Shown: in pieces, positions 1-9,119 of the stretch
Position numbering within the stretch: position 1 is the first letter of the stretch
Layout of the letters: every line of letters starts with the position of its first letter
Origin: UBA5314 sp035560815
GTDB lineage: Bacteria > Bacillota > Syntrophomonadia > Syntrophomonadales > Syntrophomonadaceae
NCBI GenBank assembly: GCA_035560815.1
Contig: DATMYR010000010.1
Location: 62,001 to 126,000 of the forward strand
Reading direction: 5' to 3'
DNA length: 64,000 bases
Position numbers and translations under genes: made by a program
The notes under the pieces: model-generated
The model's input: only the letters and a program-made list of their open reading frames with translations
Database searches by the model: none
What the model was told of the DNA's origin: nothing

Positions 1-320
1 TAGCCGATGATCATCCGTTCTATGGAAAGTACAACCCCGGTCAAAAGGGGATGTACACGGGTGTCCTGGTCATGGCCATACTTCAGGTTATCACTGGATT
101 TATTATGTATAAACCCGCTATGTTCCTTGGTTTGTCCGGCTGGTTTTTCGGATTCATGACCGTACGGATCATACACTATGCCATCACTTGGATCTTAGTA
201 CTGTGCGTCCTATTCCATGTATACCTGGATATGGCTGAAGGACTGCCGATTCTAAAATCCATGTTTACCGGCAAGATCAATGCCGATTTCCATCATGGAT
301 ACCATGAGGATGAGGCATAA
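1..320 (+). CDS. hyaC: [NiFe]-hydrogenase b-type cytochrome subunit, C-terminal part
   Basis: The reading frame is open to the left edge, so only about the last 105 residues are present. It begins with a run reading HPFYGKYNPGQK, typical of the cytochrome b561-like subunit of membrane uptake hydrogenases, and continues with two hydrophobic helices containing histidines (IIHYAITW, FHVYLDM). The family carries haem b in the membrane and passes electrons from the hydrogenase small subunit to quinone. The next gene is a hydrogenase maturation protease, which supports the call. The structural subunits would lie to the left of the window. Confidence 0.8.
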   Translation, partial: ADDHPFYGKYNPGQKGMYTGVLVMAILQVITGFIMYKPAMFLGLSGWFFGFMTVRIIHYAITWILVLCVLFHVYLDMAEGLPILKSMFTGKINADFHHGYHEDEA

Positions 321-354
321 TAGTTTATAATGCTAAAGGCTAGGAGGCCCGCAT

Positions 355-819
355 GTGAAACGTATCATGGTAATGGGCGTAGGAAATTTGCTGCTACGGG
401 ATGAGGGTGTCGGGGTTCATGTGATCCGCTTGCTGGAGACCATGAATCTTCCCCCGGAAATCGAACTGGTGGATGGAGGAACCCACACCTATGACCTCCT
501 GGACTTCTTTAGTGAGGCTGATCTATGTTTTGTTATCGATGCCATGGAAGCCGGAGGAGAACCGGGGACCGTTTACCGGGCTCCTCTGGAGGAACTGGGA
601 TTGGAACCCAAACGGGATCTCCAATCTCTCCATGACCTGCAATTTGCTGAAGCCATGGAAATGCTGCGCTTGATGGGGCATTCCCCCCAGGTCGTGGTAT
701 ATGGAGTTCAACCACATACCATCGAGCTGGGGTTGGAATTGACTCCTGTGGTAGCCGAACAGGTTCCACGGGTTGCGGCCATGATTCAGGAGGAGATTAA
801 CTCCTTGTTCAATAATTGA
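355..819 (+). CDS. hyaD: hydrogenase maturation protease (HyaD/HybD family, peptidase M52)
   Basis: 154 residues, usual for the family, which removes the C-terminal peptide of the hydrogenase large subunit after nickel insertion. The N-terminal motif GVGNLLLRDEGVGVH holds the first nickel-sensing acidic residue (Glu17). FVIDAMEAGG supplies the second acidic ligand and LHDLQFAEA the histidine. The start is GTG at 355 behind AGGAGG at 342-347; the ATG at 353 is out of frame. It follows the cytochrome b gene by 34 bases and precedes the hyp operon, so it probably belongs to the hydrogenase structural operon. Confidence 0.9.
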   Translation: MKRIMVMGVGNLLLRDEGVGVHVIRLLETMNLPPEIELVDGGTHTYDLLDFFSEADLCFVIDAMEAGGEPGTVYRAPLEELGLEPKRDLQSLHDLQFAEAMEMLRLMGHSPQVVVYGVQPHTIELGLELTPVVAEQVPRVAAMIQEEINSLFNN

Positions 820-1042
820 TCGGATTGTGTATCAGGTTGTATGAAAAATATTAATTAGGCATTGGTTTCCGTAGAATCATCATCCCTGATTGGGGGTGGG
901 TTGCAGGCGAGTAATCGACTTCTGTGGCCCACCCTTTCAATTGCTCTGAAAGGAATTGTTTTTGGGTAGAAATAGGCCATAATATAGGATAATGGTCGCT
1001 GTGCAACCCAGTATCAGTCACCAAGTAGGATAAGGGGGCAAT

Positions 1043-3307
1043 ATGAGTATAAAAGCCTATGGCATCATCATAAAGGGTATTGTTCAGGGCGTAGGATTTC
1101 GCCCCCACGTTTATCGTCTGGCCATGGAGTTTAGCCTCAATGGCTGGGTGCTCAATTCCTCTTCCGGGGTGTTTATCGAGGTGGAAGGGGAGGAGGAAAA
1201 GCTGCAGGGTTTTATGGAAAAACTGCAGAAGGAACCTCCGCCTCTGGCTATGATTCGGAGCTTTGAACCCCGGCCTATTCCCAGCCCGGGATTTTCAGAG
1301 TTCTCTATCCGGCTGAGTGAAAGCCAGGATGAAAAAACGGTCATGATATCACCGGATATTGCCATTTGCACGGATTGTAAACGGGAAGTGCGGGATTCCA
1401 CCGACCGGCGTTTTGGCTATCCTTTCACCAATTGCACCAATTGCGGACCGCGTTTTACTATTATTAAGGACGTGCCCTATGACCGGGCTAAGACCACCAT
1501 GGCGCCCTTTCCCATGTGTCCGCAATGCCAGCATGAATATGAGGATCCGCTCCATCGGCGCTTCCATGCTCAACCGAACGCCTGCCCGGTCTGTGGCCCA
1601 TGGGTGACGATGACTGATCATCAAGGGGTGCAGATTCCGGATCGTCCGGTGGATCTGCTTAAAGCGGGTAGGATTCTGGCGGTAAAGGGGCTGGGTGGTT
1701 TTCATCTAGCTGTGGATGCCCGTAACCGAGAGGCGGTGGCCTTATTACGCCAGCGCAAACGCAGAGATGTAAAGCCTTTTGCGGTAATGGTGCGGGATGT
1801 TGAAACAGCCGATAATTATTGCTTGATTGGTGATGAGGACAGGCAGGTCTTGACATCACCCCAGGCGCCCATTGTGGTGATGACTGCGCGGGAAGACAAC
1901 GGTCTGCCGGCTGACATCATTCACCCGGGGCTGGATACGCTGGGGGTCATGCTGCCATATACACCATTACATTATTTGCTATTTGACCAGGATTTGCCCA
2001 TTCTGATCATGACCAGTGCCAATATTAGTGATGAACCACTCATCTATGAAAATCAGACAGCACTGGAAAAACTGGGTGAGATTGCTGATTATTTTATGCT
2101 CCATAACCGGGAAATCTACAATCCTTGTGATGATTCGGTGGTGATTACAACTCCGCTCAAAACCGTGCAGTTTATGCGTAGAGCCCGAGGCTACGTGCCC
2201 ATGGGGATACGCTTGCCGCGGGAAGGGCAGCCGGTGATGGCGGTAGGTGGGGAGATGAAAAACACTTTTTGTATGACCCGGCTGGGGGATGCTTTCTTGA
2301 GTCAGCACTGGGGCGACTTGACTCATTATTTAAATTATATAAATTTCCAAGACGGGATCGAGCGGTTTAAAAAAATGCTAGCCATCGAGCCGCAGGTGAT
2401 TGCGCACGATCTCCATCCCAATTACCAGTCAACACGTTGGGCGAAAGAGCAGTCGGGGTGCCGGACCATTGCTGTGCAGCACCATTATGCTCATATGGCT
2501 TCGGTCATGGCCGAAAATCAACTGGATGGCGAGGTCCTGGGGATGATCTGTGACGGCACCGGGTGGGGGTTGGACGGAGCGGTGTGGGGCTGTGAGCTGC
2601 TGCGTGGGGATTATAGACAATTTCAGCGTCTCGGTCATCTAGGCTATTTGCCGCTTCCCGGGGGAGATGCAACCGTGAAAAAGCCCTACCGAATGGCTTT
2701 CACCTATTTAAAACAGGTCTTCGGATCAAAGGCGGGAGAACTGGCTGAACGCTTTCTTCCCGACCTGCAGAACCAGGAACGGGAAATACTATCCCGGCGC
2801 TTGAACCAGTCAGGATCAGAATTGTTAACTTCCTCTTGTGGGCGATTGTTCGATGCGGTGTCAGCTTTTCTGGGGATCTGCACGGTGAACCGTTATGAAG
2901 GGCAGGCAGCACCGGAACTGGAGGCTGTGGCGCGTATCGATGGCCAGGAGCCCTATTCCTATCGCCTGGAAAAGCAGGACGGCCAATGGATAATGAATCT
3001 CCTGCCCGCCTGGGAAGAGATGGTTGAGGAGCGCTTGCATGATAAATCCGTATCCCTTATCGCTGGACGTTTTCATGTAACGATGGTCCAGGTTTTTGCC
3101 CGGGCACTACAGTGTGCGCGGGATGAAAGTGGTTTAAATCGGGTGGTCCTCAGCGGAGGTGTTTTCCATAACCAACTGCTTCTGGTAGAATTGATGAGAA
3201 GGTTGGAAAGCTTGACTTTTGAAGTTTATCAGCATCGTCTGGTGCCACCCGGTGACGGGGGAATTGCACTGGGGCAAGCTGTAGTAGCAAGTGAGGTGTA
3301 TGCATAA
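1043..3307 (+). CDS. hypF: carbamoyltransferase HypF
   Basis: 754 residues, full length. Domains in order: acylphosphatase-like domain (about 1-92, motif GIVQGVGFRPHVYR), two zinc fingers (pairs starting at Cys109/Cys112, then CTNCGP, CPQC and CPVC), a YrdC-like domain (about 195-385), and a Kae1/TobZ-like domain (about 400-750, with HHYAHMASVMAEN and GDGGIALGQA). HypF uses carbamoyl phosphate and ATP to make the thiocarboxamide on HypE that becomes the cyanide ligands of the NiFe site. The start ATG has AAGGGGG before it. The stop overlaps the hypC start by one base (TAATG), which indicates translational coupling. The 223 bases before it hold no gene I can defend. Confidence 0.97.
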   Translation: MSIKAYGIIIKGIVQGVGFRPHVYRLAMEFSLNGWVLNSSSGVFIEVEGEEEKLQGFMEKLQKEPPPLAMIRSFEPRPIPSPGFSEFSIRLSESQDEKTVMISPDIAICTDCKREVRDSTDRRFGYPFTNCTNCGPRFTIIKDVPYDRAKTTMAPFPMCPQCQHEYEDPLHRRFHAQPNACPVCGPWVTMTDHQGVQIPDRPVDLLKAGRILAVKGLGGFHLAVDARNREAVALLRQRKRRDVKPFAVMVRDVETADNYCLIGDEDRQVLTSPQAPIVVMTAREDNGLPADIIHPGLDTLGVMLPYTPLHYLLFDQDLPILIMTSANISDEPLIYENQTALEKLGEIADYFMLHNREIYNPCDDSVVITTPLKTVQFMRRARGYVPMGIRLPREGQPVMAVGGEMKNTFCMTRLGDAFLSQHWGDLTHYLNYINFQDGIERFKKMLAIEPQVIAHDLHPNYQSTRWAKEQSGCRTIAVQHHYAHMASVMAENQLDGEVLGMICDGTGWGLDGAVWGCELLRGDYRQFQRLGHLGYLPLPGGDATVKKPYRMAFTYLKQVFGSKAGELAERFLPDLQNQEREILSRRLNQSGSELLTSSCGRLFDAVSAFLGICTVNRYEGQAAPELEAVARIDGQEPYSYRLEKQDGQWIMNLLPAWEEMVEERLHDKSVSLIAGRFHVTMVQVFARALQCARDESGLNRVVLSGGVFHNQLLLVELMRRLESLTFEVYQHRLVPPGDGGIALGQAVVASEVYA

Positions 3308-3552
3308 TGTGTCTAGGAGTACCGGGGAAAATCATTGAACTCAAGGAGCATAATGTAGGTGTCGTCGACATTCAAGGCAACCAGGTCAGCATCAGTGTAG
3401 CCCTGACCCCCGAAGTAGAAGTGGGACAGCATGTGCTGGTCCATGCCGGTTTTGCTATGGAGATCATCGACGAAGAGGAAGCTTTGAAGACCATGGCTTT
3501 ACTGGAAGAAATGATGAGTTACGGGGAGATGTCGATCGATGAGCCGAGATGA
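3307..3552 (+). CDS. hypC: hydrogenase assembly chaperone HypC
   Basis: 81 residues, family-typical. It begins MCLGVPGKI, where the cysteine after the initiator methionine is the one that binds the Fe(CN)2CO unit together with HypD. HypC shuttles this iron group to the large-subunit precursor. The gene overlaps hypF by one base and hypD by 14 bases, so hypF-C-D-E is translated as one coupled unit. Confidence 0.96.
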   Translation: MCLGVPGKIIELKEHNVGVVDIQGNQVSISVALTPEVEVGQHVLVHAGFAMEIIDEEEALKTMALLEEMMSYGEMSIDEPR

Positions 3553-4618
3553 TAAGGAATATACTCAGGCACTGCTGGGTGATATCCGCAGTGAGAAAAA
3601 CCAATTTGCCTTGATGGAGGTATGCGGAACGCATACTATGGCCATCGCCAAAAGTGGAATCCGGGAATTGATACCGGATAATCTGCGCTTGTTATCAGGT
3701 CCGGGTTGTCCGGTCTGTGTTACCGCCCAGGGCGATATCGACGGCATGATTGAACTATCTAAGAATCCCGATGTCACATTGTTAACCTTTGGTGACATGA
3801 TGCGGGTGCCCGGCACGGCAACCTCCCTTGCCGAGGAACGCAGCCGGGGAGCGGATGTTCGGGTGGTTTATTCACCTATGGATGCTGTGCAAATGGCAGC
3901 GGAGAATCCCCACCGCCAGATGGTGTTCTTAGGCATCGGGTTTGAAACCACCGCCCCCACAGTTGCCGTCAGTATTGAAGAGGCTTATCGGCGTGGTTTG
4001 GAGAACTACTCGGTCCTGTCATTGCATAAGTTAGTTCCTCCAGCATTGGAAGCCATTTTTTCCGATCCCGACATTAAGGTGGACGGGTTAATCTGTCCGG
4101 GACACGTATCAGCGGTCATCGGCCTGAGTCCTTATGAAGTATTGGCTGAAAAATATCATAAACCATGTGTGGTAACAGGATTTGATACCCTGGACATCCT
4201 GGAGGGCATTGTTATGCTGCTTCATCAGCTCAGGCAGGGAGAAGCCCGGGCCGAGATTCAATACCGCCGGGTGGTCAAACGGGAAGGCAATCCGGTTGCT
4301 GCTGCCATCCTGGAGCGGGTTTTCCAACCAGCAGACGCACGCTGGCGCGGTCTGGGAGCTATTCCCGGCAGCGGGCTGGCTGTCAGGCCTGCCTACCAGA
4401 AGTGCGATGCGCGCAGCCGCTTCCAAGTACCAGAGATTGAAGATAAACCGATAAAAGGATGTGCTTGCGGCGAGGTTCTAACCGGAAGAATTACTCCACA
4501 GCAGTGCGCCTTGTTTGGCAGGGCCTGCACACCCCTCAAGCCTATTGGACCTTGCATGGTGTCTCATGAAGGGGCCTGTGCCGCTTATTATCGATATACA
4601 CCGGTGAAAGGAAGATAG
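3539..4618 (+). CDS. hypD: hydrogenase formation protein HypD
   Basis: 359 residues. HypD is the iron-sulfur scaffold on which the Fe(CN)2CO group is built with HypC. Visible family motifs are EVCGTHTMAIAKSGIREL, GPGCPVCVTAQGDID, and a cysteine-rich C-terminus (CACGEVLTGRITPQQCALF, then CTPLKPIGPCMVSHEGAC) that holds the [4Fe-4S] cluster. The start lies inside hypC, and the stop is eight bases before hypE. All expected cysteines appear to be present. Confidence 0.96.
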   Translation: MSRDDKEYTQALLGDIRSEKNQFALMEVCGTHTMAIAKSGIRELIPDNLRLLSGPGCPVCVTAQGDIDGMIELSKNPDVTLLTFGDMMRVPGTATSLAEERSRGADVRVVYSPMDAVQMAAENPHRQMVFLGIGFETTAPTVAVSIEEAYRRGLENYSVLSLHKLVPPALEAIFSDPDIKVDGLICPGHVSAVIGLSPYEVLAEKYHKPCVVTGFDTLDILEGIVMLLHQLRQGEARAEIQYRRVVKREGNPVAAAILERVFQPADARWRGLGAIPGSGLAVRPAYQKCDARSRFQVPEIEDKPIKGCACGEVLTGRITPQQCALFGRACTPLKPIGPCMVSHEGACAAYYRYTPVKGR

Positions 4619-4626
4619 CAGGAGAT

Positions 4627-5643
4627 ATGGGAAAGTCAGATGATAGAATACTCATGGCCCATGGCAGTGGCGGCTTGATGAGCCAGCAGCTGATTGAAAG
4701 ACTGTTCAAGAAGAATTGGAACAATCCCAATATGGAAGACATGCTGGACGGTGCGGTTTTTAACCTGCCACCCGGCAAGGTGGCTATGTCCACTGATTCC
4801 TTTGTAATTACACCGTTGTTTTTCCCCGGAGGAGACATCGGCAAACTGGCCATATGCGGCACGGTCAACGACCTGGTAGCCTGTGGCGCAAAGCCTTTAT
4901 ATATGTCTACAGCCTTTATCATCGAGGAAGGGTTTCCCCTGGACGATCTGGAGAAGATTGTACAATCCATGGCGCAAACCGCCGCCCGGGTGGGAGTGGC
5001 TTTGGTAACCGGGGATACCAAGGTGGTGGAAAAGGGCAGTGCCGATGGTTTGTTTATTAACACAGCAGGCATCGGAGTCATCGGCGCAGGAATTGACTAT
5101 CGTCCCACCCGCCTGCAGCCAGGCGACCGGATTATTGTTTCCGGGCCGGTGGGCGACCATGGGCTGGCTATCCTGGCCCAGCGAGAGGGCCTGCGTTTTG
5201 ACACGCCCACAACCAGTGACTGCGCGCCTTTATACGGTATTGGCCAGGCACTGGAGTCCTTCGCACCTGATGTCAGGTGTATGCGGGATCCGACCCGTGG
5301 GGGGCTGGCGACGGTGCTCAACGAGATCGCTTCCCAATCTGGCCTGGGTATCAAAGTGTGGGAAGAGAAGATTCCTGTATCGCCGGTGGTTCAAGGAGCC
5401 TGCGATATGTTGGGCCTTGATCCGCTCTATATGGCTAATGAAGGCAAGATGGTGATATTCGTCGCTGCCGATCGAGCTCAAGAAGTGCTGTCTGCTTTGC
5501 ATCAGGTGGAAGAATCGCGTGCTGCAGCAGAAATCGGTGAGGTGATAGCCCAACCATCCGGTATGGTCCTTATTGAGACGGCTCTGGGTGCTGACAGGAT
5601 CCTGGGGGTTCTGGAAGGGGAGCATGTTCCTCGCATCTGCTAA
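4627..5643 (+). CDS. hypE: hydrogenase maturation protein HypE
   Basis: 338 residues, PurM/AIR-synthetase fold. The sequence opens with LMAHGSGGLMSQQLI and ends in the diagnostic HVPRIC, whose terminal cysteine is carbamoylated by HypF and dehydrated to a thiocyanate. The ATP-site segment MSTDSFVITPLFFPGGDIGKL is present. It is the last gene of the hyp operon and is followed by a hairpin terminator. Confidence 0.97.
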   Translation: MGKSDDRILMAHGSGGLMSQQLIERLFKKNWNNPNMEDMLDGAVFNLPPGKVAMSTDSFVITPLFFPGGDIGKLAICGTVNDLVACGAKPLYMSTAFIIEEGFPLDDLEKIVQSMAQTAARVGVALVTGDTKVVEKGSADGLFINTAGIGVIGAGIDYRPTRLQPGDRIIVSGPVGDHGLAILAQREGLRFDTPTTSDCAPLYGIGQALESFAPDVRCMRDPTRGGLATVLNEIASQSGLGIKVWEEKIPVSPVVQGACDMLGLDPLYMANEGKMVIFVAADRAQEVLSALHQVEESRAAAEIGEVIAQPSGMVLIETALGADRILGVLEGEHVPRIC

Positions 5644-5674
5644 TAATCGGAAAAACTCATAATAACGACAAATG

Positions 5675-5703
5675 AGGACCGCGTGCGGTCCTTAATCTTT
5701 TGG
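5675..5703 (+). terminator. Rho-independent terminator after hypE
   Basis: Inverted repeat AGGACCG / CGGTCCT around a four-base loop, followed by TAATCTTTT. It lies 31 bases past the hypE stop and ends the hyp operon. Confidence 0.75.
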
Positions 5704-6179
5704 ATGAAAAGCCGGGAGGATGAGCCTTTACGAGGGAACATATCTTCCGACTGGAATAATGGAATCCGGTGAAGAATATTAAATTAAGTAGGTAGACTAT
5801 ACGTAATAAGAATATGATATTCTAATAATAAGGGGCACCATATCATTGGCCTACAAAGCATAGGGTTGCCCAGTTCTGTTTCTTCAGCTTCATATCTTCA
5901 GATATTGCCATTAGATCTCCAATTCCATTTCTTCGATGCTGCACAGAGAGACAAACCGTGCCAGATATTCAAGTAAATATGAATACCCGATACGTTTACC
6001 TGCATAAGTTTGGGTACGCGAGATTTCGCTTATTCCAGTTCCTGATGGGGATCAAACTTGCTTTAGATCCTGCGACACCAAAATGGGGAAGGAGAAGGGG
6101 GGAATTGCCTATGTTTTAGCAAACCTGGGCGAATGGTCTGCCGCTGCCCTGATCAAATCTTGTCAGAGGAGGGCGCTCA
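5704..6179. other. intergenic region with one dyad, no gene recognised
   Basis: About 475 bases without a convincing reading frame. At 5809-5823 there is a near-perfect palindrome of two seven-base arms around one base (AGAATAT/ATATTCT type) in AT-rich sequence; it could be an operator for the gene at 6180, but nothing identifies the protein that would bind it. Confidence 0.4.
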
Positions 6180-6509
6180 ATGGCTGCATTAGCGAATGAT
6201 TCATTGGAGTATATCCTGGTCCATACCCCCCAGCTCCAAGGGATATATGCCGGGCTGGGAGGAACCTTTGCCACATTGGTGGACGGGTGTCTGAGAAAGA
6301 ACATCCTCCCCGGATTTTATGAGAATGGGATGATTAAAAGAGCAGAATTGAAGGACAACAAGCTGGTGCTGGTCCTGTCAGAGAAGAAAACCGATGCTGA
6401 TCTGTTATCGCTACTGGATGTCGCGATTAGAAATGTAGGAGGCTTCCCAAGCCAGAATCAAGCAGCAGATGCCTGGATGGTGGAAGTCAACTGCGAAATA
6501 GAGAAGTGA
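6180..6509 (+). CDS. hypothetical protein upstream of a hydroxybutyryl-CoA dehydratase-like gene
   Basis: 109 residues, no family recognised. The start ATG has GAGGAGGG ahead of it at good spacing. The protein looks globular and soluble, with short glycine-rich stretches (IYAGLGGTFATL, AIRNVGGFPS) and a charged C-terminus (NCEIEK). It ends 50 bases before the dehydratase start, so the two are probably co-transcribed. It could be a partner of that enzyme, but this is inference from position only. Confidence 0.65.
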   Translation: MAALANDSLEYILVHTPQLQGIYAGLGGTFATLVDGCLRKNILPGFYENGMIKRAELKDNKLVLVLSEKKTDADLLSLLDVAIRNVGGFPSQNQAADAWMVEVNCEIEK

Positions 6510-6559
6510 CTCATACCGGGACGCAATGGAGTGCTTCTAAAGAGGAGGAGGAGAGTATT

Positions 6560-8008
6560 ATGGCAATGAAAACAGGGGCTGAATATATTGAAAGCGTAAA
6601 ATCTTTAACCCCCAGGGTTTTTGTAGCGGGCAAGAGAGTGGAGAACATGCTGGAGAATGCCACAACATTGTCGGTCATCCGGGCTACGGCCAAAGTCTAC
6701 GAACTGGCTGAGGACCCCAAATACAAGGAAACGATGGTAGCCACTTCTCACCTTACCGGTGAACCCATCAATCGCAACCTGAATGTTGCGCGAAGCAACT
6801 ATGACCTGGATATGCGAGCCGAGATGGCTTTGCTGACCAGTCAGATGCTGGGAACTTGTAATTACCGCTGTGTGGGCTGCGATACGCTAAACGCCCTGGC
6901 CAGTTCTACCTGGGAAATGGATCAGGAAATGGGCACCAACTACAATCAGCGTTTGAACACGTACTTAAAATGGGCACAGGACAATGACCTGGCCTGTTCA
7001 GGAGCCATTACCGACCCCAAAGGGGATCGTTTTAAAAGGCCTTCGGAACAGGATGATCCGGATATGCATCTTCGGGTGGTGGAGAAGAGAGCAGACGGCA
7101 TTGTGGTGCGGGGAGCGAAAGTCAGCCAAAGCGGGGCTATTGGTGCTCATGAAACCATAGTCCTGCCGGGAGGTGCGCTAAAACCGGGTGAAGAGCAGTT
7201 CGCCGTAGCTTTTGCCCTGCCCAATGGCACACCAGGAATTACTTATATATGCCAGTACACTCCATATACAGCTGAACGGGAAGCGGCCGAGAGCATTGAA
7301 GAATTAGGAAATCCTGAGTTCGGCCAGCGGGAAACTTCCACCATAGTATTTGATGATGTCTTTATTCCCTGGGAGCGCGTTTTCCTGTGCGGTGAGACAA
7401 AATACTGCGGACGACTGGTGGCCAGATTTGCTAAAACCCATCGCATGAACTGCGGCGGTGCCTGTAAAGTCGGCTATTGTGACTTGATTATAGGCGCCTG
7501 CAAGCTGGCCAGTGAATATACCGGCCTCCAGAAAGTTCCACATATTCAGGAAAAGCTTATCGATATGGTCCGGATTAGTGAGACTTCTCATGCCTGTGCC
7601 ATTGCGGCGGCGGCTAAAGGCCGTGAAGAACCTGAAGGATCAGGAGTCTATATGCCTGATGACCTGTTTGGCAATGTGGCAAAATTGAATATAGCCCATG
7701 GATTCTGGGAGATTATGAAAATGGCTGGTGATATTGCCGGCGGTGGTGTAGTAACCATGCCCAATGAACGTGATCTGAACAATCCTGAGATTGGACCCTA
7801 TATCAAAAAATACTTCAAATCAGCGGCTCCCGCCGAGCAGCGTCTGCGCATCATCAAGTTTATACAAAACTGGGTAGCAGGATTGCATGGAGCCGGAACC
7901 TGGCACGGAGCTGGCTCGCCTCAGGCTCAGAGGGTGGCCATTCAGTTCCTGACCGACTGGGAGGCCAAGAAGGCCCTGGCGAAAAACCTAGCTCATATCA
8001 AGGACTGA
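6560..8008 (+). CDS. 4-hydroxybutyryl-CoA dehydratase / vinylacetyl-CoA isomerase family protein
   Basis: 482 residues, the usual family length. The family is a FAD and [4Fe-4S] enzyme related to 4-hydroxyphenylacetate 3-monooxygenase. The start ATG at 6560 is chosen because GAGGAGGAGAG precedes it; an in-frame GTG at 6506 has no ribosome site. Cluster ligands visible are Cys100 and Cys104 (TCNYRCVGC), matching the known C-x3-C pair. The His ligand is His294 in THRMNCGGACKVGYCD, where cysteines fall at H+4 and H+8; from memory the characterised enzyme has its cysteine at H+7. The true substrate is therefore uncertain. A 4-hydroxybutyrate CoA-transferase-like remnant lies 4 kb downstream. Confidence 0.8.
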   Translation: MAMKTGAEYIESVKSLTPRVFVAGKRVENMLENATTLSVIRATAKVYELAEDPKYKETMVATSHLTGEPINRNLNVARSNYDLDMRAEMALLTSQMLGTCNYRCVGCDTLNALASSTWEMDQEMGTNYNQRLNTYLKWAQDNDLACSGAITDPKGDRFKRPSEQDDPDMHLRVVEKRADGIVVRGAKVSQSGAIGAHETIVLPGGALKPGEEQFAVAFALPNGTPGITYICQYTPYTAEREAAESIEELGNPEFGQRETSTIVFDDVFIPWERVFLCGETKYCGRLVARFAKTHRMNCGGACKVGYCDLIIGACKLASEYTGLQKVPHIQEKLIDMVRISETSHACAIAAAAKGREEPEGSGVYMPDDLFGNVAKLNIAHGFWEIMKMAGDIAGGGVVTMPNERDLNNPEIGPYIKKYFKSAAPAEQRLRIIKFIQNWVAGLHGAGTWHGAGSPQAQRVAIQFLTDWEAKKALAKNLAHIKD

Positions 8009-8034
8009 TAAGGTGAAATGAATAAGGTAAATTC

Positions 8035-8064
8035 AGTCGGCCTCCCCTCGGGGGGCCGACTCAT
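8035..8064 (+). terminator. hairpin terminator between convergent genes
   Basis: Inverted repeat AGTCGGCC / GGCCGACT with further G-C pairing inside, followed by TCATTTAT. It sits between the dehydratase gene and the minus-strand methyltransferase and could serve both. Confidence 0.6.
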
Positions 8065-8114
8065 TTATCAGCAATGATTGGGCTTATGGAATTATGAAGC
8101 GGTGCCGATTTGGG

Positions 8115-8759
8115 TCAGGGCATTTTCCGGCCACGAATGAGAAACACGGTAAAAAGCCGGCCTCCTTCTCCAGCAACTGGTTTCAATATTTCGGCGGCAG
8201 TCCCGACCTCAATACCCTCAAATCCGGCTTCCTCAAAAAAACGGCACATCATATCGCGGTCAAAACCAAAGTGAAATACCCCTTCATTGCTTTCATGGAA
8301 CTTGCCGTCATCAGAATCAAGATCGGCAATGCAGAGATAACCATTGGGAAGCAGGACATCGTAGAATTGACGAATAAGAGGTTGGATCTCTTGAATATGA
8401 TGAAGGGTCATGCTGCTGACAACAAGATCATAAAAACCCTTCAGGTTTTGGCCCTGTTCAACATCCAGGTGGTGGGTGCTTACGTTGGCCAAATTTTGGC
8501 TCTCAATTTTCTTACTGAGAACCTGGAGCATTCCCGGTGAACTGTCGACTCCTATTATGGAACCGACCAGGGGCTGCAGCTGTAATGTCAAAAGACCTGT
8601 ACCGCAGCCGAAGTCCATAACATTCATGTTGGAAGTCATAGTAATTGCTTCTGATATAGATCTGGCAATATCACTTGCCATTTTAATCCGGCCAGGATTC
8701 TCATCCCAGTTTGCAGCTTCCGTATTAAAATCCCGCTTTTCATTTTTCACAGGCTTCAA
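8115..8759 (-). CDS. class I SAM-dependent methyltransferase
   Basis: 214 residues. The Rossmann glycine motif VMDFGCGTGLLTLQL (about 47-61), the acidic strand end IIGVDSSPGML and the post-motif DLVVSSMTLHHIQE are typical of UbiE/BioC-like class I methyltransferases. The N-terminus FNTEAANWDENPGR also resembles this group. The substrate cannot be read from sequence. It is convergent with the dehydratase and stands alone on the minus strand. Overlapping plus-strand frames are shadows. Confidence 0.88.
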   Translation of the reverse strand: MKPVKNEKRDFNTEAANWDENPGRIKMASDIARSISEAITMTSNMNVMDFGCGTGLLTLQLQPLVGSIIGVDSSPGMLQVLSKKIESQNLANVSTHHLDVEQGQNLKGFYDLVVSSMTLHHIQEIQPLIRQFYDVLLPNGYLCIADLDSDDGKFHESNEGVFHFGFDRDMMCRFFEEAGFEGIEVGTAAEILKPVAGEGGRLFTVFLIRGRKMP

Positions 8760-8872
8760 TCCTTTCCAACAAGATATATGGATACATTGATTATAACAGC
8801 CAATTTAGTAATGCTCAGGTTTGGCTTCTTGTTATTATTCTCTTCGAAAACATACCTATGCCCGCTCATATA

Positions 8873-8891
8873 TATACCCAGAAGGGGTATA
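8873..8891. promoter_or_regulatory. inverted repeat TATACCC/GGGTATA
   Basis: Seven-base perfect arms around AGAAG. Sites of the form ATACCC-n-GGGTAT resemble operators of the CsoR/CstR family (copper or persulfide sensors). It lies between the methyltransferase and the thioredoxin-like gene at 9120. No csoR-type gene is visible in the window. The rest of 8760-9100 holds no gene I can support. Confidence 0.35.
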
Positions 8892-9032
8892 GTAGTAATA
8901 CTAAAGAACTTTTTCGCTATTGGCAATAAAGGAGATCTGAAATCAGCGGAAAATTCCCGCGATCAAGTTGTTCTAAGAAAATTCGGATGTATTATTTTGT
9001 TGTAAAAAGAAAATAAAGAGGTACCATTGCGG

Positions 9033-9051
9033 TATACCCCTAGTGGGTAAT
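9033..9051. promoter_or_regulatory. second TACCC/GGGTA inverted repeat
   Basis: TATACCCC-TAGT-GGGTAAT, imperfect, 69 bases before the gene at 9120. It is similar in core to the repeat at 8873-8891, so the two may form one regulatory region for the downstream gene. Confidence 0.35.
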
Positions 9052-9119
9052 AGGGCCGGAATTTGGGAAAGATGAATGAGAAATTGTGAAAACCGAGTAT
9101 TGCTTAGGAGGGATTGATA

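Noticed and set aside
851..1108. Minus-strand 85-codon frame overlapping the hypF start
   Set aside because: Its C-terminal half looks somewhat protein-like, but the start lies inside hypF and there is no ribosome site; at most a remnant.
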